Positions 1-6,398 of a DNA stretch of 18,299 nucleotides are shown here, in pieces; the stretch's first letter is position 1; every line of letters begins with the position of its first letter. Source of the stretch: Deltaproteobacteria bacterium (GTDB lineage: Bacteria; SAR324; NAC60-12). The position numbers were made by a program, and so were the translations under genes. Location of the stretch: positions 2,125 through 20,423 of the forward strand of contig PANO01000050.1 of NCBI GenBank assembly GCA_002707655.1. Reading direction: 5' to 3'. The notes beneath the pieces are model-generated. The model was not told the origin of the DNA. It saw only the letters and a program-made list of their open reading frames with translations, and did not search any database.

Positions 1-1014
1 AAGCAAGGCCGCTACCTCGGCATCGGCTTCTCGTCCTACATCGAGGCTTGCGGCATCGCGCCCTCGGCGGTGGTCGGTTCGCTGGGTGCCCGTGCCGGAC
101 TCTTTGAAAGTGCAAACATCCGGGTCCAGCCCACCGGGACGGTTTCGGTGTACACCGGAAGCCACTCGCACGGGCAGGGTCACGAGACCACCTTTGCCCA
201 GCTTGTGGCCGACAACCTTGGCATTCCCATGGAGAATGTCGAGATTGTCCATGGCGACACCGAGCAGATTCCCTTCGGGATGGGCACCTACGGTTCCCGC
301 AGTCTCGCCGTTGGCGGTTCTGCAATTTCCAAGGCGCTTGACAAGGTCAAGGAGAAGGGAGCCAAGATCGCGGCGCATCTGCTGGAGGCTTCGGCGGATG
401 ACCTCGATTTTGCCGATGGAAGCTGGACAGTACGGGGCACGGACAAGTCCATCGCCTTTGGCGAGGTCTCCTTGGCCGCCTATGTGCCGCACAACTTCCC
501 GGAAGGCATGGAACCCGGCCTCGAGTTCAACAGCTTCTACGATCCGGCGAACTTCACCTTTCCCTTCGGGACGTACATCGCGGTGGTCGAAGTGGAACCC
601 GACACGGGGACCGTCACGCTCAAGCGTTTCGTCGCAGTGGACGACGTGGGCAACATCCTCAATCCGATGATTGTGGATGGGCAAATCCACGGTGGCATCG
701 CCCAAGGCGTGGGGCAGGCGTTGCTGGAAAGTGCCAATTACGACGAGAGCGGACAACTCTCGACAGGCACTTATCTGGATTACGCCATGCCGCGTGCCGA
801 TGACCTGCCGAGCTTTGAGGTCTCACAGAACGTGACTCCGTGCCCGCACAACCCGTTGGGGGTGAAGGGCTGCGGAGAAGCGGGAACCATCGGCTCGACT
901 CCGGCGGTGGTCAATGCCGCCATTGACGCCCTGCGTCCTCTTGGAGTCACCGACCTCGAAATGCCGCTGTCGCCGCCCCGTGTGTGGTCGGCCATCCAGC
1001 AGGCGTCGGCGTAA
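1..1014 (+). CDS. Aerobic CO dehydrogenase-like (xanthine oxidase family) large subunit, C-terminal part
   Basis: The frame is open from the first base of the window, so the gene is cut at its 5' end and 337 codons plus TAA remain. It is the molybdopterin-binding large subunit of a molybdenum hydroxylase (CoxL/XDH type), which oxidises its substrate with water and passes electrons through the small Fe-S and FAD subunits. Visible hallmarks are the [16 protein letters not shown] segment (about residues 50-65), [12 protein letters not shown] (about 97-108), [18 protein letters not shown] (about 224-241) and [12 protein letters not shown] near 287-298. In the last, E293 sits where the catalytic glutamate of this family lies. 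The active-site loop that separates form I CoxL (AYRCSFR) from form II lies upstream of the window, so the substrate cannot be read. The FAD subunit follows directly. L-then-M order fits form II coxSLM operons, whose role in CO oxidation is doubtful. Confidence 0.9.
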   Translation, partial: KQGRYLGIGFSSYIEACGIAPSAVVGSLGARAGLFESANIRVQPTGTVSVYTGSHSHGQGHETTFAQLVADNLGIPMENVEIVHGDTEQIPFGMGTYGSRSLAVGGSAISKALDKVKEKGAKIAAHLLEASADDLDFADGSWTVRGTDKSIAFGEVSLAAYVPHNFPEGMEPGLEFNSFYDPANFTFPFGTYIAVVEVEPDTGTVTLKRFVAVDDVGNILNPMIVDGQIHGGIAQGVGQALLESANYDESGQLSTGTYLDYAMPRADDLPSFEVSQNVTPCPHNPLGVKGCGEAGTIGSTPAVVNAAIDALRPLGVTDLEMPLSPPRVWSAIQQASA

Positions 1015-1029
1015 CAGACTGAAACCCGG

Positions 1030-1050
1030 CACGGAGGGCTTTCCTCCGTG
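1030..1050 (+). other. Perfect 8-bp hairpin between the large and FAD subunit genes
   Basis: CACGGAGG (1030-1037) and CCTCCGTG (1043-1050) pair perfectly around a GCTTT loop, 15 bases after the stop of the large subunit and 28 bases before the next ATG. No T-run follows, so it does not look like a terminator. A role in mRNA processing or in setting subunit ratios is inference only. Its left arm also contains GGAGG, an SD-like run that would be hidden in the stem; the real SD is a separate GGAGG at 1071-1075. Confidence 0.5.
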
Positions 1051-1070
1051 TCTTCGCAACCATCCTCTTT

Positions 1071-1075
1071 GGAGG
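1071..1075 (+). promoter_or_regulatory. Ribosome binding site of the FAD subunit gene
   Basis: GGAGG lies 3 bases before the ATG at 1079. The spacing is shorter than usual, but this is the only good SD match near the start, and the ATG is followed at once by the conserved N-terminus. It fixes the start well downstream of the longer open frame. Confidence 0.6.
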
Positions 1076-1078
1076 CTT

Positions 1079-1933
1079 ATGATTCCAGCAGCGTTTGAAT
1101 ACTACCGCGCCTCGTCTGTCGACGAGGCCCTTGCCCTGATGCAACAGCATGGGGAAGACGCCAAGGTGCTTGCCGGGGGCCACAGTCTTGTGCCCGCTAT
1201 GAAGCTCCGTTTGGCAACACCAGAGAAGGTCATCGACATCGGTGGCATCGGCGGTCTGAAAGGCATTCAGGACCGCGGAGACCATCTCGCGATTGGCGCT
1301 CTCACCACCCACTGGCAGCTTGAATCCTCGGACGTGGTGCAGCAAAAGGCTCCGGCCTTGAGCCAAGCCGCCGGGGCCATCGGCGACGTTCAGGTTCGCA
1401 ACCGAGGCACGATTGGCGGGGCACTCGCTCATGCCGATCCGGCCGCAGATTATCCCGGAGCTGTCCTCGCACTCAACGCGACCCTCGTGATCCGGGGTTC
1501 CGGAGGCGAGCGCGCGGTGGCAGTGGCAGATTTCTTCACGGGACTCTGGGAGACCGCCGTTCAGGACGGGGAATTGCTCACCGAAATCCGGATTCCCACG
1601 GATGCGGTGAACGCCAACTCGTGCTACCTCAAGTTCCCGCAACCAGCCTCTCGCTACCCTTATGTGGGCTGCGCGGTCGCCATGACCACCTCCGGAGGCG
1701 CCTGCTCCGACGTGCGTGTCGGCTTCAGCGGGGTGGGGGAATCTGCCTTCCGGGATTCCGGAGTGGAGAACGCCATGCGTGGCCAAGCCGTGAACGAGGC
1801 GTCCGCCAAGTCGGCAGGCGACCAAGCCGCAAATGGCCGCAGCGTCCTCAGCGACTGGTCTGTGAGCGAGGAGTATCGCCGCGCCATGGCCAAGGTTTTC
1901 GCCAAGCGGGCATTGCTGCAAGTCGGCAGCTGA
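1079..1933 (+). CDS. CO dehydrogenase-like medium subunit (FAD-binding)
   Basis: The product is 284 aa, normal for CoxM-type FAD subunits of molybdenum hydroxylases, which carry electrons from the Fe-S subunit to the acceptor. The start MIPAAFEYYRASSVDEAL is the typical N-terminus of the family. The two FAD-binding signatures are present: AGGHSL at residues 32-37 and TIGGALAHADPAAD at 111-124. The C-terminal third (from about 175) matches the CODH flavoprotein C-terminal domain, with the segment YPYVGCAVA. The open frame extends upstream to 914, but that part overlaps the large subunit and I exclude it. It is 64 bases downstream of the large subunit and surely co-transcribed with it. No small Fe-S (CoxS) gene is visible; in the form II order it would lie left of the window. 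Confidence 0.92.
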   Translation: MIPAAFEYYRASSVDEALALMQQHGEDAKVLAGGHSLVPAMKLRLATPEKVIDIGGIGGLKGIQDRGDHLAIGALTTHWQLESSDVVQQKAPALSQAAGAIGDVQVRNRGTIGGALAHADPAADYPGAVLALNATLVIRGSGGERAVAVADFFTGLWETAVQDGELLTEIRIPTDAVNANSCYLKFPQPASRYPYVGCAVAMTTSGGACSDVRVGFSGVGESAFRDSGVENAMRGQAVNEASAKSAGDQAANGRSVLSDWSVSEEYRRAMAKVFAKRALLQVGS

Positions 1934-1948
1934 CCGCACCCCCTTCCA

Positions 1949-1972
1949 CCGACCCTCCACCGTGGGGGTCGG
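1949..1972 (+). terminator. Possible terminator hairpin after the FAD subunit gene
   Basis: CCGACCC (1949-1955) pairs with GGGTCGG (1966-1972), and three more pairs can form inside the loop. The stem is GC-rich and lies 16 bases after the coxM-like stop. The nearest T-runs (1989-1992 and 2001-2004) are too far for a textbook intrinsic terminator, so this is weak. Confidence 0.3.
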
Positions 1973-2019
1973 CACCTCTCCCTCCCCGTTTTCTCAAAAC
2001 TTTTCGCCGTCTTTCTGGA

Positions 2020-2886
2020 ATGCCACGCCACGTCTCGCAGGTGATTCAAACCGTCCAAACGCTCGAAGGCGGGGGCTTTCCGGTGCGGCGTCCGTTTCCC
2101 ACGCCGCAGTGTTCGCAGGTGGATCCGTTTTTATTGCTGGATCACATGGGTCCAAAGGACTGGTTGCCCGGCGAAGCGATTGGTGCTCCGGACCACCCGC
2201 ACCGGGGTTTCGAGACCGTCACCTACCTGCTTTCCGGAGAGATGGAACACAAAGACTCGCAGGGCAACTACGGTAAGCTCACGCCGGGAGACGTACAATG
2301 GATGACTGCCGGGGCGGGCGTGGTTCACTCGGAAATGCCCACTGTCGAATTCCGGGAGCGTGGTGGAGTCACCAACGGTTTCCAGATTTGGGTGAACCTG
2401 CCTGCCAAGCTGAAGCTGACCCCACCGCGCTACCAGGACATTCCTGCCGCCCAGATTCCGGAGGTGGACTTGGACGGCGAAGGTAGCCGTGTGCGCATCA
2501 TCGCCGGGACGGTTGGAGACACCACCGCCGTGATTGACACCCACACGCCCATCACGTTTCTACACGTCACGCTGCAACCCGGAGCCGCGTTCACACATGC
2601 GGTGCCGCCGTCACAAAACGCGATGGCCTACGTTATTTCCGGGAGTGGGCAGTTTGGAGAAAACGCACAAACCGCCGCTGCCGGACAGCTTGCGGTCTTC
2701 GCCAACGACGCGGAAACGGTCACGGCCTCCGCCCTTCCGGACGCGCCGCTCGATTTGCTGGTGCTGACCGGGGAACCGCTCAACGAACCAGTGGTGCGCT
2801 ACGGCCCGTTTGTGATGAACACGCGGGAGGAAATCTTGCAGGCGTTTCAGGATTACCAATCTGGAAAAATGGGGGTCATTTCCTGA
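2020..2886 (+). CDS. Pirin family protein
   Basis: The product is a 288-aa bicupin with a complete pirin layout. The N-terminal cupin holds the four expected metal ligands H59 and H61 (in GAPDHPHRGFETVTYLL) and H103 and E105 (in GAGVVHSEMP). A second cupin-like half with the TFLHVTLQPGAAFTH segment follows from about residue 170. Bacterial pirins are described as quercetinases or as binding partners of metabolic enzymes; the real job here cannot be read. The ATG at 2020 is chosen because it starts the conserved MPRHVSQVIQT sequence; there is only a faint SD (TGGA). An open frame reaching back to 1621 overlaps coxM and is rejected. It lies 86 bases after the CODH-like gene on the same strand and ends convergently 37 bases from the dehalogenase-like gene. 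Confidence 0.93.
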   Translation: MPRHVSQVIQTVQTLEGGGFPVRRPFPTPQCSQVDPFLLLDHMGPKDWLPGEAIGAPDHPHRGFETVTYLLSGEMEHKDSQGNYGKLTPGDVQWMTAGAGVVHSEMPTVEFRERGGVTNGFQIWVNLPAKLKLTPPRYQDIPAAQIPEVDLDGEGSRVRIIAGTVGDTTAVIDTHTPITFLHVTLQPGAAFTHAVPPSQNAMAYVISGSGQFGENAQTAAAGQLAVFANDAETVTASALPDAPLDLLVLTGEPLNEPVVRYGPFVMNTREEILQAFQDYQSGKMGVIS

Positions 2887-2923
2887 GTTTGTAGCACCTC
2901 TGTCGGTCTCACGCCGCAAAGCT

Positions 2924-4102
2924 TCAAACCTGACTCCACCACCAGCTTGCCTTGCGGCGTAGGCCGTGCTGGAGTTTGTCATCGATCCAAAGTGCCAACC
3001 TCCGCCAGCGCGTTCCAGCCAGCCAGCGCCACCAACGGGCCAACGGCTTAGTGAAGTCCCGATTGTACGGGCAGACCCGGATGCAAATGGAGCAGTCCGA
3101 ATTCTGTGCCGCCCAGAACCCAAAACACTTTTCCGCAATCGTCGTCCACTTGCGAACACCTGTGAGGTTTGAGCGGCTGTGAGGTTCCGGCTGGGGTTCG
3201 CCACTTGAGATCGCTTTGACCGGACAATTCGTGGAACACTTGTGGCAGATTTCGCAGAATTCCCGGACACCAAAATGTTGTGGACGGTCCGGAACCAGCG
3301 GAAGGTCGGTGAAAATCTTCCCCAGCCGCAGCCTTGGCCCGAACTCCGGGGTGATCAGCAAGCTGTGCCGTCCGACCTCGCCCAGCCCGGCTTGTGCTGC
3401 CAGTGGCACCGCCAGCGCGGAATCGTTCATGGTCGCGTAAGCGCGGTAGCCGAGGTTTCGGAGGTACTGCGTTAGTGTGAGCAGCACCACCGCGTCCTGC
3501 GTGTAGCCCATACCGGTCGCAGCTCCGGAGAGGGCGGAAGGCACCGTCCACATGAGGTCGCGGTCCATCGCCTCTCCAATCACGATCACCCACGGCAAAT
3601 CGTCCGGAAGGTCCATCGGTTCGGCTTGTTGGGTGCGTTCGCTGTAGCGGGTGCGGTAAATCCAGCGTTCGTCATACGCACACACGCCCACCAAGTCCGC
3701 TCCCACAAAACCGGCGACGCGCTTGAGCTCCGCCGTCGCCTGCTCCGGGGATTCAAACGGAAACGGTTCCAGCCCGCCCTCGGCGTGGGTGGTGAACTCG
3801 GCAAGAAAACCCTCTTTGCGGTCTTCAGATTCGCGCTTCAAGTCCCGGAGGACATTGGTGACGTGCCACGTAGCGTTGCGCAGGGCGTAGTCACGCTGCC
3901 CAAAACCGTCCACGTTACGGGCGCGGGCCTGGGGCATGTCATGCCCCCGGTAAAACGCCTCGCTCTTGGCAGAGCGGATTTCCGGATCCCAGTCTGAACG
4001 GCAAAACGCCTCATCCCGCTGATCAAAACGCCGAAACTCTGCCGAAACCTCGAATCCGGTCTCGTGGTCAATCTCACGGAAGTTAGGGTTTTTCAAAGAC
4101 AC
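2924..4102 (-). CDS. Reductive-dehalogenase-like corrinoid/4Fe-4S protein, apparently cytosolic
   Basis: The product is 392 aa from a GTG at 4102, placed four bases after the stop of the DUF2283 gene. Two ferredoxin-type motifs are seen: CEICHKCSTNCP (Cys 283, 286, 289, 293) and a second with Cys 326, 337, 340 and 344 ending CIRVCPYN. Before them comes the block AGLGEVGRHSLLITPEFG, then TDLPLVPDRP, typical of RdhA rather than of epoxyqueuosine reductase (QueG), the other candidate family. Y200, N226 and R259 have the spacing (26 and 33 residues) that I recall for Tyr246/Asn272/Arg305 of PceA. There is no Tat signal, no RdhB-like anchor gene next to it and no fused flavin/ferredoxin reductase as in NpRdhA or BhbA. 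The last 40 residues are rich in Trp and Arg and could touch a membrane. Substrate and electron donor are unknown. Confidence 0.8.
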   Translation of the reverse strand: MSLKNPNFREIDHETGFEVSAEFRRFDQRDEAFCRSDWDPEIRSAKSEAFYRGHDMPQARARNVDGFGQRDYALRNATWHVTNVLRDLKRESEDRKEGFLAEFTTHAEGGLEPFPFESPEQATAELKRVAGFVGADLVGVCAYDERWIYRTRYSERTQQAEPMDLPDDLPWVIVIGEAMDRDLMWTVPSALSGAATGMGYTQDAVVLLTLTQYLRNLGYRAYATMNDSALAVPLAAQAGLGEVGRHSLLITPEFGPRLRLGKIFTDLPLVPDRPQHFGVREFCEICHKCSTNCPVKAISSGEPQPEPHSRSNLTGVRKWTTIAEKCFGFWAAQNSDCSICIRVCPYNRDFTKPLARWWRWLAGTRWRRLALWIDDKLQHGLRRKASWWWSQV

Positions 4103-4106
4103 AGAC

Positions 4107-4328
4107 TTACGCCGCCGCCCATTGCAACCCCACCCCTTCCAGGGTGACCGACCCCAGCACGTCCAAATCCGGGAGGCGTTCCCGAACATCAAGGATTTCC
4201 AAACCAACCAAGCGGCCATCTGCATCGTAATCTGCCGCAACCCCTTCGGTAAGGTGGACCGTCGTTACTGTGGTCTCTGCAAATGCGATCCGCATCGCGT
4301 CCACCTCGGCATCATATTGTATTTTCAT
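4107..4328 (-). CDS. DUF2283 family small protein
   Basis: The product is 73 aa starting MKIQYDAEVDAMRIAF, with GVAADYDADGRLVGLEILD in the middle; this is the standard DUF2283 pattern. Family members are often encoded beside a DUF4258 protein and are suspected to be the antitoxin-like partner, but no function is proved to my knowledge. The ATG is six bases after the stop of the upstream DUF4258 remnant, with GGAG between the two (TGAGGAGCCATG), so the pair is translationally coupled by design. Its own stop is four bases from the GTG of the dehalogenase-like gene. Expression of all three from one message is likely. Confidence 0.8.
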   Translation of the reverse strand: MKIQYDAEVDAMRIAFAETTVTTVHLTEGVAADYDADGRLVGLEILDVRERLPDLDVLGSVTLEGVGLQWAAA

Positions 4329-4334
4329 GGCTCC

Positions 4335-4592
4335 TCAGAAGTAGTAGGTGTACACAGTGATCACAACAATCTCCTCCACCTCTTCAACGAAGATCGGTCG
4401 AACCTGCTTGGTCGCATACTGTTTCCCATTCCACACTTGGTTATACAGAAAATCCTTGCGGCATTCCATCCGAGAGTTGCGTCCGGTCTTGGACTAAGCT
4501 GTGGTACGAATCGCCTGCTCTACCTCGTCCACCACAAACCCGCGAATGTCGCAGTAGCCCTCAGCGTGGCGGCTGAGCCGGATAGGTTTTCC
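4335..4592 (-). pseudogene. DUF4258 family protein (toxin-like partner of DUF2283), broken by an in-frame TAG
   Basis: Conceptual translation on the - strand gives KPIRLSRHAEGYCDIRGF, then VVDEVEQAIRTTA, a stop, and then an intact C-terminus with WNGKQYATKQVRPIFVEE and VVITVYTYYF. This is the DUF4258 pattern from end to end in one frame. The stop is TAG at 4496-4494 (codon 33 if the GGA at 4592 is counted as codon 1), at a place where the family, as I recall it, usually has tryptophan, so TGG to TAG is the simplest explanation. No start codon is seen either: where Met would be expected before KPIRL there is GGA preceded by TGA. An internal ATG at 4469 could still give a 44-residue C-terminal piece. 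The gene is not detected by a length-filtered ORF search. Confidence 0.75.
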
Positions 4593-4652
4593 TCAGTCAA
4601 AGGTTGACTTTGCAAGGACTCTCCCTTAGAAAACAGGATCGGTTTTGGTCAA

Positions 4653-4667
4653 AATTCCTTTGGAATT
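4653..4667 (-). terminator. Weak terminator-like hairpin after kynureninase
   Basis: On the - strand AATTCC and GGAATT pair around AAA directly after the kynureninase stop, followed by a short TTTTG run. The stem has only six pairs and is AT-rich, so termination strength would be low. It is the only candidate between the end of the large operon and the DUF4258 remnant. Confidence 0.3.
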
Positions 4668-4668
4668 G

Positions 4669-5922
4669 CTAGACCGAAACCTTCTGGAATCGTTCTTCTC
4701 GCCAAACTTCTGTGGATAGCACTTCCTTGAGTCGTTGGATCCCGGCCCAAATGTCCTCATGGCTATGGTACAATGGTGAGATTCCAAAGCGAATGGAATC
4801 GGGTTTCCGGAAGGAGGACACGACTCCATGCTCCAGCAGCGCCTCACTCACCGGACCAGCCCCCGGATGCCGGATGGAAACGTGCCCGCCTTGCTGAGAA
4901 TGGTTGCGGGGTGAGGTCATTTCTGCTCCAAGTGGACCGCATTCCTGTTCCAGAAGTTCCCGGAACAATTGGGTCAACGATTCGTGTTTCCGGTCGAGTT
5001 CGTCCACTTGCACCTCCTGCCAAATTTCCACCGCTGCTGAAAAGATTTCGTTGGCCATGATCGCTGGCGATCCCGTGGTCTGGCTGATGATGCTGGGGTG
5101 AGCCTCATAATTTTGTGCAAAGGCAAATACGTCCAAGTGCCCCATCCAACCTGCAATTGTGGGCCATGTCTGGTTTTGATGCCGGGGATGGATAAACAAG
5201 TATGCCGGAGCGCCTGGGCCTCCGCAGAGGTACTTGTAACTACAGCCAACCGCAAAATCGGCATCGCATTCCATCAAATCAATCCTTACCGCACCAGCGG
5301 CGTGGGACAAATCCCAAACCACCAAGGCTCCCACCTCCTTGGCCTTCTGCATGAGACGGGACATCTCCCAGCGCAGACTGGTTCGATAGTCAACATAGGT
5401 CAAACTGACCACCGCAACTTCCTCGTTCAAGGAATCCATGACCTCCTCGTGCGAATCCGCGAATCTGATTTCTGCCTCGCTTCCAAGCTCTTGCACGGTT
5501 TTCACCCAGCCTTCAGCAATGTAGATGTCCGTGGGGAAATGGTTAGACTCGGTCAACAGGATGTTGCCCCCCTTCCGGATTCGCCACGCATAGCTCAAAA
5601 GCTTGTAGAGATTGATGGAGGTACTGTCGCAGACGATCACATCCTCCGGGTTCGCACCCAGCAAATGGGCAATACCAGCCGCTAGTTTTTTCGGCTTGTC
5701 CAGCCAATCAAGTTTTGACCATCCTTGTCTGCTCAGATTCCGCCAACCTTCGTTGAGCATCCATGCCACTTGCTCCGGAACTGCCTTCGGCATGGCTCCC
5801 ATCGAATTTGCATCGTAATGGATTGCACCGCTTTCCGATTGGGAAAATTTGGCTCGCAAGGAGCGCAGGGGATCCTGCTCATCAAGCGTTTGGCAATCAT
5901 TCAAATCAATCGATTTTTTCAT
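4669..5922 (-). CDS. kynU: Kynureninase
   Basis: The product is 417 aa, the normal size for this PLP enzyme of the aspartate aminotransferase fold. Kynureninase cleaves L-kynurenine to anthranilate and alanine. Conserved features are YDANSMGAMPKAV near residue 36, the FPTD segment near 129, WDLSHAAGAV (D204, H207 stack and bind the PLP) and CSYKYLCGGPGAPAYL with the Schiff-base lysine K230. The ATG at 5922 is preferred; a TTG at 5928 would add two residues. The gene begins only nine bases after the stop of the START-like gene and is the last of the long operon. No tryptophan 2,3-dioxygenase or kynurenine formamidase is present in the window, so its substrate may be supplied by the neighbouring hydantoinase rather than by the usual tryptophan route. 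That last point is inference. Confidence 0.9.
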   Translation of the reverse strand: MKKSIDLNDCQTLDEQDPLRSLRAKFSQSESGAIHYDANSMGAMPKAVPEQVAWMLNEGWRNLSRQGWSKLDWLDKPKKLAAGIAHLLGANPEDVIVCDSTSINLYKLLSYAWRIRKGGNILLTESNHFPTDIYIAEGWVKTVQELGSEAEIRFADSHEEVMDSLNEEVAVVSLTYVDYRTSLRWEMSRLMQKAKEVGALVVWDLSHAAGAVRIDLMECDADFAVGCSYKYLCGGPGAPAYLFIHPRHQNQTWPTIAGWMGHLDVFAFAQNYEAHPSIISQTTGSPAIMANEIFSAAVEIWQEVQVDELDRKHESLTQLFRELLEQECGPLGAEMTSPRNHSQQGGHVSIRHPGAGPVSEALLEHGVVSSFRKPDSIRFGISPLYHSHEDIWAGIQRLKEVLSTEVWREERFQKVSV

Positions 5923-5931
5923 TCTCAAGTG

Positions 5932-6354
5932 TTATTCCAGCAAAGTTTTGATTTGTAAAATTTCGTGTTCGTGAGCCGCGATCAGCCCACACCAGCGTTC
6001 ATCATCCATGCTTTCAAGCCGCCACGCCATCATGGAAACTACACACTGCTCACTCGTTGTGCCAAGGCATTCTCCGGAAACCACCCGAATCATGATGCGC
6101 GGAACGAGTTGGTCCTGGAAGCCTCCGACAAAGAAATGGATCGTGTGGGTGCTTGCATCCGCCTGCACTTGTACCCAGACCGTGGTTCCGGTCTGCGTGA
6201 CCACCCCCCTCGCCAGAGCGTTTTCAACAATCTCAATCTCAGACATGTTGAGGTTCCATGCCGCCATGCGCTCCAAGCTGGTGAGGTAGGCAAACGCCTC
6301 GTCTGCCCCGCAACGGACTTGCGCCGAGGCAATGTGAGCGTATCCGTCATCCAT
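5932..6354 (-). CDS. START/SRPBCC-like (polyketide cyclase superfamily) protein
   Basis: The product is 140 aa from the ATG at 6354. The N-terminus has the pattern of SRPBCC proteins: a first strand (IASAQVRC) followed by ADEAFAYLTSLERMAAWN, where an acidic/aromatic helix precedes the conserved Trp. Later strands alternate charged and hydrophobic residues, and a C-terminal helix (about 115-140) would close the ligand pocket. Such proteins bind small hydrophobic ligands or act as cyclases, hydrolases or lipid-transfer proteins; the activity here cannot be read. The frame runs on to a TTG at 6402 that overlaps the hyuB stop, but the extension is not domain-like and no SD favours it. It sits between hyuB and kynU, with 9 bases to the latter, so it belongs to the catabolic operon. 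Confidence 0.6.
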   Translation of the reverse strand: MDDGYAHIASAQVRCGADEAFAYLTSLERMAAWNLNMSEIEIVENALARGVVTQTGTTVWVQVQADASTHTIHFFVGGFQDQLVPRIMIRVVSGECLGTTSEQCVVSMMAWRLESMDDERWCGLIAAHEHEILQIKTLLE

Positions 6355-6398
6355 GCGAATCAAACACAAGCGGTTGCCGTAGCGGCTTACTCCAAATC

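Noticed and set aside
947..1975. 342-codon open frame on the - strand opposite the FAD subunit gene
   Set aside because: It is antisense to a gene with clear family motifs and shows no recognisable domain; GC-rich coding DNA often leaves such open shadows.
4103..4240. Upstream extension of the dehalogenase-like frame to 4240
   Set aside because: It overlaps the intact DUF2283 gene in another frame, and the extra residues look random; the GTG at 4102 gives a conserved N-terminus.
5098..5685. 195-codon + strand open frame inside kynureninase
   Set aside because: Wholly antisense to a well-conserved enzyme, no SD, no family resemblance.
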